In this document: piece by piece, positions 1-10,720 of the stretch
Layout: every line of letters begins with the position of its first letter
How positions within the stretch are numbered: position 1 is the first letter of the stretch
Origin: Siphonodentalium dalli
Lineage: Eukaryota; Mollusca; Scaphopoda; Gadilida; Siphonodentaliidae
Reading direction: 5' to 3'
DNA length: 64,000 nt
Assembly (NCBI GenBank): GCA_032622095.1
Contig: CP136061.1
Coordinates: 5,280,734-5,344,733, forward strand
Notes under the pieces: model-generated
Seen by the model: only the letters and a program-made list of their open reading frames with translations
Databases searched by the model: none
What the model was told of the DNA's origin: nothing
Program-made: the position numbers and the translations under genes

Positions 1-780
1 CATTGCATCACGTGACGTTGCACGCAGACCCATACTTGTTTCCATTGTTTGTAGACGCTACTTGCAACCAGCTACGAGAATAACATTGCAAATTCCCACC
101 AAATGCTCTGTTATTCTGCCCGAAGACTCGGTTGAGTGCAAACATAAGTTGGGTCGTTCCACCCAAAATGTCTGACCAACGTGCATCCGTGCAAGGTTAA
201 TCAACACCAATTACTTATATTTACATTCAGCCGAGTCAACTGGAGATTAAAAGAGCATTTAGTGCCAATTTCCAACGTCATTCTCGCAGCTCGTTACAAG
301 TTGCGTCTACACAATACGGAAGCATGTAGCGACATCATGATACTACGCGGTGTGATACGTTTACTATTAAGCGCGCCCGTTTCACAGTTAAATCAAAACT
401 CGTGTGTGCCAATTGTCCATAATCACATACCGATTGTGAATATACATATGTGTATTTCTATAATCAGAACACATATTTATTATTATTTGATTATTTACAG
501 TGTACGGAAGCAAGTAGCGACATCACGTGGTGTGTTTTTCTGCCAATGAACGTCATGCATTCATGTTCCACAGCGAGAATATATATTTGTTAAAAGGACG
601 TGGACGTTTTAGAGCATTATACTAAAAAACACGGGTTTGTTTCGCCGGTGGTGCATTTTGCTTAATGACCTTTCAACGTGTGAATCGATCGCCGTCGAAA
701 CCACATTGATTAGATAATCATATGATGCCGCCATGTCTATGCGATCGACGACCACAGTTGGCTTAGCACCGAGCCTTCCC
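1..780. other. Intergenic, no gene recognised
   Basis: AT-rich sequence with no convincing coding signal. A short imperfect direct repeat (around 313-356 and 501-532, sharing 'gtagcgacatca') is the only internal structure. Part of 205-260 resembles sequence near 35749-35800, suggesting an old dispersed repeat. Confidence 0.5.
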
Positions 781-787
781 TGTATAT

Positions 788-935
788 ACAGCCTGGACTA
801 TATATAACCCAGCTGGTGAATACGAACCATGGTGTTACCCATATAGCTTCGCGTTGAGTCTCGCCAGGTATAAACTATCTGGACTCTATATAAACCAAGT
901 TGGGGAATACGAGTCAGATTTTTCGCTTGTGTATT
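788..935 (+). promoter_or_regulatory. Two TATA-containing repeat monomers (copy A)
   Basis: Two monomers about 86 bp apart each carry 'ctgga' followed by a TATA-box-like run (about 798-807 and 887-894), then 'ggtgaatacga' or 'ggggaatacga'. The same monomer occurs three times at 33896-34160, and sequence beyond the monomers (cttggaatg-type stretch near 980) is shared as well. Tandem TATA-bearing monomers upstream of a common segment resemble the 5' promoter of a retroelement. Promoter activity is inferred only. Confidence 0.45.
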
Positions 936-1636
936 TGGGGCATATGAACAACGAAAATGTGCTTTTAACACGATATTCTTGGAATGTTTTTTTGTTGTTG
1001 TTAGAAGCAATGGCGGAAATAGATTGCACCATTACCATATACTGCGTGTTTCCTTACACCATATAGTTTACGGTGTCGCAGTATGATGCGCAAATCCAAT
1101 TGATCTGCTTCAAATTCACATAATCGACTCGAAACGCGAGTAGGCGCAGTAAGCTGTCACACATCCGATACACTTTTCTTCTTCAAAGGAGCGACATTAT
1201 TATAACATGTTCGTCGATATTTCTTTGTCAGAAAACAAGATCTATACTCCATGACTACATTGCAAAGTGAGATAAACCGTACACCAATCAGATATCGTGC
1301 TCTCCAAATCACGTGATAGTGATATTGTTATATATCGCGCCCTCATTTATGTCGATATATCTGGGTAAGAACGATTCGCCACGATGAACGATGAGGTCAA
1401 ACCGACGAACCATTCACCAGTCAGATATCGTGCGCTTTGCATCAGTGCTACTACTATTTCGCATATCATCACAACAATGTTGGGTTGATATAGTCTTATA
1501 GCAGATTACATCAGTTATTTATTCCGCCTATGATTCAAATTGAAAGCACAACTGGACAATTCGAAGCGTTTTGTTGTTGATTTGAGTTGTTTTATCTCTA
1601 TGACTCGTGTTTCTACATTCGGCTAGCTCAGTCTAG
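936..1636. other. Intergenic upstream of PAN-like exon
   Basis: No coding signal. A direct repeat of about 37 bp (1275-1310 and 1408-1445, sharing 'tcagatatcgtgc') is present. No confident TATA box is seen close to the 1637 start. Confidence 0.4.
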
Positions 1637-1880
1637 ATGCATTTGTGTATTCAAGGAGTTTTGTGTTTCTTACTGTGTGTACGTATATCGGAGGCGAACT
1701 TGTTCACATCCGGACACATTTCAAATGTGACGGGAAATCTAATTTCGAAGACAAATGCCGCATCCGATGTTGATTGCGGTGGACAGTGTGCAGCAACAAA
1801 GGGATGTAACTCCTTTTCGTTCATTGAAGCTGTCTGCTACAAAATGAGCGCCTTCGGTGGCAATTTCAGGCTGTATACAG
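1637..1880 (+). CDS. First exon: signal peptide plus PAN/Apple-like domain (secreted protein)
   Basis: The reading frame starts with a hydrophobic signal peptide (residues 1-20, ending SEA) and runs into a compact cysteine module: DCGGQC, then KGCNSF, then AVCYKM. The spacing C-x3-C-x5-C-x2-F-x6-C is typical of PAN/Apple domains, which mediate protein or carbohydrate binding in extracellular proteins. The frame stays open to 1906, but a strong splice donor (CAG|GTAAGAA) lies at 1881, splitting a Gly codon after its first base. A phase-1 boundary is usual for extracellular domain exons, so I end the exon at 1880 (81 full codons). No matching downstream exon is recognised within the next few kb, where the intron or flank is filled with repeats and an old retrotransposon. 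It may be a live multi-exon gene reaching further, or a stranded exon. The PAN assignment rests on the cysteine pattern alone. Confidence 0.55.
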
Positions 1881-2128
1881 GTAAGAATCCTACTAAATGC
1901 AGGTAAGAATCGAACTAGTTACATGTAAGAATCGTACTGGATACAGTAAAGAGTCGTACTACATACAGTTCAGAATGGTACTACAAACAGGTAAGAAATA
2001 GTCGGACTGCTTACAGGTAAAAATCGGACTACATACATGTAAACGTCGTATTACATAATGTATATGTAAAACCCGTACTACATACAGGGCTGCATATATA
2101 CGAATCTGAATACATACAGGTAGACAGC
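1878..2128 (+). repeat. Minisatellite made of splice-donor-like units
   Basis: Degenerate tandem repeat of about 22 bp starting exactly at the donor of the preceding exon. Units read roughly 'CAGGTAAGAATCGTACTACATA'-like in shorter pieces; donor-type cores occur at 1881, 1903 and 1991 (CAG|GTAAGAA), 1925 (CAT|GTAAGAA) and 2017 (CAG|GTAAAAA), with weaker ones near 2039, 2066 and 2120. The array therefore multiplies the 5' splice site. Confidence 0.65.
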
Positions 2129-2280
2129 ATCAGTAACCGTTTCTGCCAACTTGGCGGGACGCATTTAAAAAGAACGCTATTTATGTAATTGTTGTCCTAC
2201 TTGTCACCTGTGAGTTGTGTTTGTCTTCCTAGCCATTGTGCATTCTAACAACGCTATTTACCTGTGTTGTCAACACTAAC

Positions 2281-2848
2281 TTACGATTTATTCAACACCA
2301 ACTCAGTGACTGCCTTTAAATATTCAGGTGTTGCATCAATTTTCTCCACATGTACACATGGTTCGTTCATTTCAGAATTATCCAAAACATCATTAATTTC
2401 GGCCTCTTGTATTGTAAGCATCTTTCCAGCCACACATCCTCGCTTAAGATTATAATGCTGGTCGGTTTGATTAATGAGTACAATCATCTTTAGTTGTGAT
2501 TATCGATTCTTCCTATGTCACATCTTGGTGTTGGGTCAGATAATCGTGATCAAAAGCAGTGGCTACGATGAATGTGGATAACAACATTGTAGAACCCCCA
2601 ATATATTTTGCAGAACAAATAGCCCCACTACTTGGCGGAAGTTTGCAAGCAATTTTCAGTCGTCTTAAAATCGAGGTTCACATTATTATTGCTAATGGAT
2701 CATCACTTGCAGAAGTTTCTTAATAAGTTTGGGTCGATCCAGCAACTTTTCATACCAGTTTATATTGATTCGTGGACAATCAGTCCCAGTATACAACAAG
2801 GCTCGTACCCTTTGTTTACCAATCATAATATCAATATAACATGGTAAA
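2281..2848 (-). pseudogene. Decayed LTR-retrotransposon pol fragment (protease to RT linker)
   Basis: Read on the minus strand, the 5' part (about 2848-2700) encodes an aspartic-protease-like segment, GKQRVRALLYTGTDC, in which the usual catalytic Asp of the DTG triad is Tyr. Further on (2487-2281) a 68-codon frame contains NQTDQHYNLKRGCVAGK and later a PEYLKAVTEL stretch, which resembles the region between protease and reverse transcriptase in Gypsy-type polyproteins. Stops and frame changes separate the two pieces, so it is not functional. No RT motif follows. Family assignment is from pattern memory and is moderate; a different LTR superfamily is possible. Confidence 0.5.
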
Positions 2849-3064
2849 TGTTCATCCAAAAGCTTGCAGAGGCTCCAGGATAACTGTAGTTAAAGATGTA
2901 CATGTACTACTAATTCAGATTAATTTCTTGCACAAATGCAAATAAATATTCCGGTGTTGTATTGAACCCTAATTTTCACTCTTAACTATCTTTCAACGAT
3001 GGGTCTTTTGGTTTATTAGTTGAATTCTGAATTATCAAGATTAGATATTCTTTTTTCACTAGTC

Positions 3065-3168
3065 AACTATGTATTAGTATCTTTAACTATGTATTAGTAT
3101 CTTTAACTATGTATTAGTATCTTTAACTATGTATTAGTATCTTTAACTATGTATTAGTATCTTTAACT
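3065..3168. repeat. 20-bp minisatellite, five units
   Basis: Five almost perfect copies of a 20-bp unit (ctatgtattagtatctttaa). Uniform copies imply recent expansion. Confidence 0.9.
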
Positions 3169-3458
3169 CTCTTTACGGTATTTGTACCTGACTTTGTCAA
3201 TTCATGCACCGATAGCTCTTTTGCCATTCCTAATTGTGATACGACCTAGCCTAAACCTACACACAAGGCTCGTCCTGATTGGTCAGTATCCTGTATTCCA
3301 ATGGAGACACGACCGTCGTTTTGTGATACAATTCTACATATTCAGAATTGTACCACAGCAAAAAGTGGTACAATCAGTGAAATGCTGCCAACGCCTCAAA
3401 CTTATGAAGTCAAATCGCACGGCATTGGTTAATGTCATGCTATAGACTGAAGAAAGAG

Positions 3459-3531
3459 AATTTGACCACATAAACTGATTGTAGGACTCTGCTTCGCATC
3501 GTCCTACAATCAGTTTCTTTGTGGTCAAATT
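3459..3531. repeat. Hairpin with ~29-bp arms
   Basis: Left arm 3459-3487 and right arm 3501-3531 are complementary except for about two mismatches, around a 13-nt loop. The fold would be a stable stem in DNA or RNA. It could be a small palindromic MITE; no TA or other target duplication is clear. Confidence 0.75.
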
Positions 3532-4331
3532 ATACTATACTCGCCGATGCCCAGTGTATTATTTCTAATTAGAATTTCTTTATTTTTAATTTTATTACTT
3601 TTAGTTTCATTTCATGTTTTCCTATTTCGAATAAGAAATGTCTTTGCGTCTTCTACATTTTTGACTTACAACGACAAGGGTACATTCCACATTTACGTGA
3701 CTCAAATTGTTTAATTTTCTCAATTATTCTGTCTTGAAAGTTTGCTATTATTTTCTATTGACTTGTTTTAGGTAGATCGATGGAGAGTTTGACACGAAAT
3801 ATTTGCAAGTTGCACTGAATTATCAAGATTATGAATCCAACTAGGATATGCGCTCACTCTACCAACTGAAATAATAACTGTCTGCATGAAAATAAATCAA
3901 ACATTTTTCGTTGCATATTTTAGTTTTTAGCAGCCATTTGCAAAACTATTTTTAGGTAAAATTACCATAACACTACATATTGTATGAACAGATGAATCAG
4001 TACAGCGTGTTTATGTCTGCCGGATTATTGAGTAATATTGTTTTATGTTGTTTTTGGTCCTTCACAAGATACAAAAATAATTATGCAAATGTCTGCCACA
4101 AAACTGTAATATGCAATAAAAATGTTTGTTTAATTTCTCGCAGAGAGTCACGATTACAGATGGTATACTCAACGCACACCGTTGTTGAGCTATAGGCTAG
4201 ATAACAGTGTGGTTTTTTAAAAACTACTTCTTCCTGTTATACTCTCTATCGATATCTGGTTGATTTTAAAATCCACTTTTTTATAATCTGAACAAAGCTC
4301 TCATAGTTTGAGCGTGAACAGGTAGTATTAT
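3532..4331. other. AT-rich intergenic, nothing recognised
   Basis: No coding, repeat or RNA signal found beyond poly-T/A runs. Confidence 0.4.
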
Positions 4332-4475
4332 TTGCCCAATGACACTTGACTCTACGATAAGAGGTACCACAACTTGCTCACCAGAAGCTTATATAAGCTA
4401 ATGATAGGCAGAGCACCCTGGTGTGTAGGCAGTTTCAGAATAAGTCTGAAAGTTGAAATAAAATAAGCAAGAACG
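4332..4475 (+). repeat. LTR-like dispersed repeat, copy 1
   Basis: Shares a ~120-bp core with 5717-5860 and 34412-34585: 'tgccc.at', then 'gaggtac.a', 'gaagct', 'agctaatgataggcagag' and 'taggcagt'. This copy has a TATA-like 'cttatataagc' near 4389 and an AATAAA-like site near 4459, as an LTR would, but no TG..CA ends or target duplication are clear. Confidence 0.45.
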
Positions 4476-4525
4476 CACCACGTCCTCCCGTTTATTAGGC
4501 ACCGAGTTCCCCATATATATCGTAC

Positions 4526-5457
4526 TAGTCCAAGTCTTCTTGTACTAAAACCAGCTAAGATATTGGTATGGCGAGATGCTGGTGTTTAGTCTAAGCCCGC
4601 CTGCATAGGCTTCTTATAACACGACTTAAGCGTTAGTGACCCGCTCAAATAAAACCACAATTATATGAAATAAAATATCACAATTGCGACAATAAACGGA
4701 TATTTTCGCAGAAGACATGCTATTTGATATGAAACCCACATCAGTTGTGATTTGAACGCGGTAGTTTAATGTGAAGAGAGACATTTAACGCAATGTTTAC
4801 ATAATTTTAAAAGTATGCGAACTCAGTTGACCTCCCGAACTGCGTTCGGCATTTTCCAGGGAAAATATTCCATAGATTTTCGATCAACCACGCACGATGA
4901 ATTCCCCATTGTAATGGTAATTGTACGTGTCAATAAATAAATAAATGCATAGATTAAGTAAATATTGAAGATATAAATGTAATACATTAAATAAATTGCG
5001 GGAATTACAACCATCTCACAGTTTAAACAGTGTAAACACAACGAGTATTAGAATAATATGGGGGCCGCCATTTTATTTGTATAGTCAGAACAAACTCCGG
5101 ACTGCCCGAGATTTTTTCCGTACGACTTCGGCTTTCGGTTAAAACGTAAACAAAACATACAGCGATGTCACAAAATGCGATGTCGGTGACAATCAACCGG
5201 AATATTCTATGCGTAATTTAACATGAAAGTTATATTATTATACACCATTATGACCATAAGATGTCACTCTTTCCGGTGTATATAGCATCATGTATTGATT
5301 TTTTAGGTAAATCGAGTAAAATACACCACAAATTCCCGCCACAGATCGTGGGCGTAAGTCGTATTATAACAAGCCTATGCAGGCGGGCTTGGACTAAACA
5401 CCAGCAAATCGCCATACCAATATCTTAGCTGGTTTTAGTACAAGAAGACTTGGACTA
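4526..5457. mobile_element. Mutator-like non-autonomous element with 9-bp target duplication
   Basis: Terminal inverted repeats of about 103-105 bp (4526-4630 and 5353-5457) match with only around half a dozen mismatches; the outer end reads 'tagtccaagtcttcttg'. The element is flanked by a perfect 9-bp direct repeat, ATATCGTAC, at 4517-4525 and 5458-5466. Long TIRs plus a 9-bp duplication is the signature of Mutator-like DNA transposons. The 722-bp interior has no transposase frame, so mobilisation would need an enzyme supplied in trans. Intact duplication and similar TIRs suggest a fairly young insertion. Confidence 0.85.
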
Positions 5458-5599
5458 ATATCGTACCCGCATTAAAGGTACACGCATTTATTTGTGTTGT
5501 CCCATCCATAAAAGTAAAAATTAAGTTAATCTCGCGCAAATAAGATATGCATTCTTATGCATGATATACCAAGCACTAACCGCTATTGAGTTCCAAGCG

Positions 5600-6240
5600 A
5601 GTTGAATATAAACGCTCTTTATATTGGTCCATTACTTATGTGTTTCTGTTATTTTAATAAGAGATTGATTATGTCAGGCTTCCACGCATTATCACAAAAA
5701 GGTTTTATTGTTTGTGCTTTGTATGGCCCACATTATGTGAGTAAACGAGGGATGCCCAATGGCACTCGAGTCCACGATAAGAGGTACAATGACTTGCACA
5801 CTAGAAGCTGACATGAGCTAATGATAGGCAGAGTACCCTGCTGTATAGGCAGTATTCTAGTGCTATATCATCCATTGGCTATAGACGATAATGTTTTTCC
5901 CCTTCAAATTGATATTGTTTTTTATTCACGAATGGGGCACCTCTGTAGGTACGGTTGGCCTTGTCGGTGGGTATCCTGTGAAAATATTTCCACCCGTCAA
6001 AAACCGCCACAAACAGAAAGAACATCAAAATGTAGACATACTTTGTCCGTATACACATAAGAAATATCACATAAACAGTATGTTATTGTCATATGTTTGA
6101 CCATTGTTATGTAAACAAAAACATAAAAAGTAACTTTTCTGGTGTTTGTTTATATTATGATGGTAAACATAAAGAGCGTTCTTTGTTGGTGAATTCCTGA
6201 TATGGGACTAATAAAGAGCGTTTATGCCATTTGTGTGTGA
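5600..6240 (-). repeat. Dispersed repeat carrying ACGCTCTTT motifs, copy 1
   Basis: Contains three instances of the motif ACGCTCTTT or its complement (about 5611, 6171 and 6213). The stretch 5880-6240, reverse complemented, is similar to 56515-56830: same motif pair about 40 bp apart separated by 'catatcagga', and a shared downstream stretch that would read VAVFDG in one frame. No intact coding frame is maintained between the copies, so a non-coding transposon is likeliest. Confidence 0.5.
5717..5860 (+). repeat. LTR-like dispersed repeat, copy 2
   Basis: Matches the 4332-4475 and 34412-34585 copies; with the third copy it shares a further upstream block 'cccacattatgtgagta'. TATA-like sequence of copy 1 is not conserved here. 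Confidence 0.45.
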
Positions 6241-6565
6241 TTAGCCAGTAGCAATGTGCTGTCTTCTATAACACAACCAGGCTCTTGATTAGGTAAAATA
6301 TAGTTGATATTTATGATAACATGGTGTTTACGCCATGGTCATGGTATCTATGAACGAAACTGTATGCATTTTAATGTTTTTATGTTTACGGTGCTTGGAA
6401 CAAATATGAATATTTTCGACAATTAAGGCCTCCCGTGCCTTTAAATCTGTATGCTTATCTCTTTCATTTGCCTTATGTTACGTACAATGGAAAGGGCATG
6501 TTGATTATCTGCTATCTCGCTATAACTGGTCGGCATTACCCTTCTCAACTCAGCCCAAGTAAATC

Positions 6566-6983
6566 TTAGGAGCCCTCGAAGAGTATTTTGTTGCATGTAT
6601 CACTGAATAAATTCTGCCTGTGGTCCCGAACAGTCTGACTAGATAACCTAATCCCGTCTGCCACATCCACTGCATATCTCTCGATGGGCATTATCCAGTC
6701 CTTAAAATAATTAAGTTCATCTGAATAGGTCCATATTATGGTGGCCGAGACCAATCAGCCTCTAGAGCTTTCGACTGTATTTCCGCATCTGATTGCTCTA
6801 CAACCGCATTTTGGAATAAATGCATTAGTTCATTCAATTGACCTAACATATCCTGCATGTTTGGAATAAATGCATTAGTTCATTCAATTGACCTAACATA
6901 CCCTATATATATGGATTGTTTCCTTGTTCGACTCAATCATATGTGGGTGGTTGGTCAGGAGGCAAATCCCTACGATTATTCAT
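6566..6983 (-). pseudogene. Frameshifted gag-like open frame
   Basis: From an ATG at 6983 (minus strand) the frame reads a proline-rich start (DLPPDQPPTYD), hits stops, then meets a 50-bp tandem duplication (unit starts at 6811 and 6861 on the plus strand) that shifts frame. After it, a helical-looking stretch (LGQLNELMHLFQNAVVEQS) and, one frame over, a further 62-codon segment follow. The proline-rich N-terminus and helical content resemble a retroelement gag, and it lies on the same strand as the pol remnant at 2281-2848, but I recognise no zinc knuckle or specific family. It could instead be a remnant of a host exon. Confidence 0.3.
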
Positions 6984-7899
6984 CTCTTATCAAGAAATTT
7001 AGAACCATTATTTTATCTGCCTCACTACCAAAATCCATGCGTAGCACGTATTATGGTTCTCCCATTTACTTTGTCACACACAAAGCAATGGTAAACGAAC
7101 TGATGTTATTTTATATTATCTCAGCATCAACATAATTATGTCACTGCAGATTCATTTTGACCTGTTTCCCGAGCATTATCTCTTATTAACGTGTTCAAAT
7201 GTTTCAGGCACCCCGTCTGTGTCAGATTTCATGTAAATGGAAGTCGTGGACAATACGATTCACGATTCCCTGGAAACCTGCAAATGGCGACTTAATAGAG
7301 GTCCAGATTGTAAATACATCAAAGCACAACTGTCATAGTCATTAACAAATGGAGTCTCCTCTAACACACTTACTATATTGCAATTAACCTCTAACTTAAT
7401 TTGCTCAACACGTTTTGCAATTTTAGGCGCATTCTTTACAATAATAACAAACATCTATAGGGTAAATCGTTCACCGAACTCAATTAATATATCAGGTTTC
7501 ATTGGCACTCGAGGCGGTGGACTAAATTATTCTGTATATGGTTTCCTATGGTTTTCAACCTCTGGTCCTGACTCATTAATTTATGCAAGGGACGAAATCG
7601 ATTGTGACATGGGTACACATGCAAACCGTCCTGTCATTAATTGAATATTACATTGTTATGTTGTTTCATAATAAGCATAATTCAGTCTATGAAAAAAGGT
7701 ACTCATCTATCATTGGCACAGGTGACATATGCAGTATATTTCCACTTTTTCTTAAGTTCCTGTTCAATAAAAACAGCTTTCGTTTATGTCCAAAATGTCT
7801 ACAAACTTATGAACAGGATCCGATCATGGCACCATTAAACATGTTCCCCATAGTAGGTCATATCTAGTTGACTCCACGTTGAGTACGCTGGGCCCTGTA
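6984..7899. other. Unresolved sequence with short open frames
   Basis: A 64-codon minus-strand frame (7260-7454) and plus-strand frames at 7378-7644 and 7583-7867 overlap here. None shows a recognised motif, conserved duplicate or splice context, so I leave them uncalled. Confidence 0.3.
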
Positions 7900-8830
7900 C
7901 ATATAACACAACTAGCAGGGTTATCCGGCGTTGCCAGGTTAAAGTGATGTGAACACCTCTGCATGCTGTGGATATTCGATGGGAATAGAGAATACTCTTG
8001 CTCTCAAAGTGTTACACGTATTCTCATAAATTGTATATCCAAACGACATCACAAAACATGATTCTTACACATGGAATATTAGTAGTGGCTCAAATTGTCG
8101 GATCGGAACGATTGTCATTTTGTTTATTGCGTTTAATCCGTCCCACCAATAAAGAATTATTTATTTATTTACAACTGCGTATACTTCAGATGTTATAACA
8201 TGAAACATGAACATCATAAACACATTAGTTCGAAAAAAATAAAAGACGACACTTGTGTTTTACATAGAGATGTATCAATCAATCTAGTCGGTTAGACAAA
8301 GATTTTTTAGGACAACTGTTTGTCATATCTTCATGAAGATACATATGTTTTAAAGATATGTCCAGGTGCTCCTCTGTTCTGGTGCTATATACTGGCTAAT
8401 CATTTTCAGTTTAAAAGAAATGATGCTATGAATGTATATATATATATAGCTACATTTGCCCGACACAGAGCGAGATTTTGAGTTGTTTATGTTAGGCGAT
8501 GAGTATTCTAAAAAATGAAATAAATCCCCTGTATCGGGCAGCTATACCCTTGTCAGATGTCACTATTGGACGATCCTGAAAAGTCATGTGCTACGGACTG
8601 CGTTTTCTTTTATCTCAGAAGTAACCATATTTGACTGCACATTGTGACCACTATTTTTGAACAGGCCTGCTCTACATTTCCATATCTCTTGACATGAGCC
8701 ATTCTAATATGCAATCCTCTGACGATTCAAGGTCCCTCGGTTTGCAAGAATATGTATCTCTTAAATAGAATGATATAAATATACTGTTAATGCTTCCTTT
8801 TGTGTATCTGTTTTGCTAGATCATTATAGG
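7900..8830 (-). repeat. Dispersed ~0.9-kb repeat, inverted relative to 44080-45018
   Basis: Begins with 'ctagcagggttatccggcg' and continues through a (TTTA)n-like block near 8158-8172. The other copy, in opposite orientation, ends at 45017 with the complement of the same terminus. One stretch near 8470 reads ERDFELFM in the plus frame and the same peptide occurs in the other copy, suggesting an old protein-coding transposon, but both frames are broken. Confidence 0.6.
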
Positions 8831-9089
8831 AATGCCTTATTTCCATCCCCATATAAATGACAGTTGAGAAGATATAAATGTTCAAGTGACTTATTTCGGT
8901 CACCATTTGTCGAGATTGTGAATTTGGAATGCCAAAAACTCCTTAGAACGTTATGGAAAATGGCCTGGGAGATGACTATAACCCAACTTTGTTGGATATC
9001 GGAGAATTGAACAATCTTATCAATGCCAGTGCATCTCCTCTCGCCATACATGACCCAAAACGACATCAAATGTGATTTAATTCATCATA
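8831..9089. other. Nothing recognised
   Basis: AT-rich sequence with no repeat partner found by eye. Confidence 0.3.
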
Positions 9090-10090
9090 TCATTAGAGAA
9101 AAACGTGCATGAATTTGGTGGAATTAGTGCTAAATATATTTGTATCAACTTTGGTGCAACTCCCCCCATGAATTACTTGAACCGCGCCACTTTTGTCATA
9201 TTTAAACAACGTCTATTAGACTCATGCATGTATGATATAATGGAGATGATTATATATAAGTTTGGTGGTAATCGGAAACTAAACAAATTCTTATCATAGT
9301 TATTACCCTCCCCACATCTCTCACACAAATAGCACCAATTTGGCGTCTTTAAATCACACGATTATATTCCTCGTATCACGGAGAAGAATAATATATCAAT
9401 TTGGTCGAAATCTGCGCTAAAAATAGCCCCTCCACTGACACCAACAATGGTAGGGCGGCTCCGTGTCAAAAAAGGGTGAATCGTGCATTTTAAGGTAAAA
9501 GCAACAAACTTTGTATACAATATCCTGAGGTGATATCTTGTGGATTTGGATATCATGCCAAGCTAGGGAAAGCCCAATGGTTGCCATGGTAACCACCGAA
9601 AAACATAGCCGCCAAAAATGCCAAATTGGCTTTTTGCAGAAGTGCGATTTTGGTGCCCCTCTCCCTGCACTGCACCCCTGACTCAAATAGCGCCACTTTT
9701 GCCATCTTGAAAGCACACGATTAGATTCCTCGTTTCATAGAGAAGAATGTGTATCAACTTTGTGGAAATCGGCGCTAAACAGGTTTATTAATTCTTGTGC
9801 ACCTCTCCCCTTCCATGCATCCCTGACTCAAATGGCGCCACTGTTGACGTCTGTAAACCACACCATTAGATTCCTCATGGAGATGATTATGTATAAGTTT
9901 GGTGGAAATCGGCGACAATGTTTTTTCTGCCCTTCTCCCCTTTTGTGTCCCTGACAACAACAGCGTCACTTTAGAAACTTTTAACCCGCACTATCTTATC
10001 CATTATCTTTCTTGAAAGAAAAAGTACCAAAATAGACCTCTCTATTGCTATCGAGATGGTCCCTGTAAATTGTTATGGAACAGACATTGG
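9090..10090 (+). repeat. AATCGGCG cassette array 1
   Basis: Degenerate tandem array of ~140-bp half units with recurring landmarks: 'tttggtggaaatcggcg', C-rich 'cccctctccc', 'ctgactcaaa.ggcgccac', 'taaaccacac.attagattcctc' and 'atggagatgatta'. Related arrays lie at 23949-25290, 25740-26020, 27085-27240 and 32445-32640 in the same orientation and 42121-43990 in reverse. The family's outer end is '..tatagaacacagacagaca..ttcgcaaatata'. Positions 9430-9610 are an embedded reverse piece of another family (see 23590-23948). Confidence 0.65.
9579..9594. promoter_or_regulatory. X-box-like palindrome (RFX site)
   Basis: GGTTGCCATGGTAACC matches the RFX-factor X-box consensus (GTTGCC..GGYAAC). It lies inside a dispersed repeat also found at 23590-23948. 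Binding is not shown by sequence alone. Confidence 0.45.

Positions 10091-10093
<3 letters not shown>

Positions 10094-10132
<39 letters not shown>
10094..10132. repeat. (TA)n microsatellite
   Basis: Uninterrupted AT dinucleotide run adjoining the end of the cassette array. Confidence 0.95.
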
Positions 10133-10136
<4 letters not shown>

Positions 10137-10362
10137 TTCTTATGTAATTATTTCTATGTAACTAGCTAAATTTTGTTAGGTTGTGTCGGAAATTGACATA
10201 AAATATTGTGTTGAGCACAAACAAAGGATAATGATGTTGAAATTGCTAAAAAGCTAATTGAACTGCGTGTTAATCAAGGTCTGAGTCTAGATCGAACGAG
10301 CATATCTCTCAAACTGGGATTTTTCTTGTAGGCAATAATAACCTGTTTGTCGAGAGGCTCGG

Positions 10363-10398
<36 letters not shown>

Positions 10399-10720
10399 CA
10401 CAGTTTAAAGTAACGTGTGCACAGTTATATATATGGTCCAAGAATAACATGAGACATCATAGTGTCAAGGAGACAACCCAGCTTTACACGCATTTAGCTT
10501 GCATTGGAAGTGATCAACGTAGAAATCTTCCTTCCGGGTTCGGCGTATTCTGTTTGCTGAGAACAGTTTTTGGAATGGGAAGATCGAATATTGATTCTTT
10601 CCACATTCATCCAAATGTTCACTCAGTGAAATTTTGCGATATTCTGGATGATTTATCTCGAACACCAACTGTATATACACGCAAAAGAAATTTTCCCGAC
10701 TAACATCAGTAACCATATTA
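10133..10720. other. Unresolved; second (TA)n run at 10365-10397
   Basis: Holds a second TA run and overlapping open frames on both strands (10347-10703 plus, 10465-10725 minus). Neither continues the Penelope-like frame next door nor shows a motif I know, so no gene is called. Confidence 0.35.

Noticed and set aside
181-549. 122-codon frame near the window start
   Set aside because: Spans a local direct repeat, no recognisable domain or start context.
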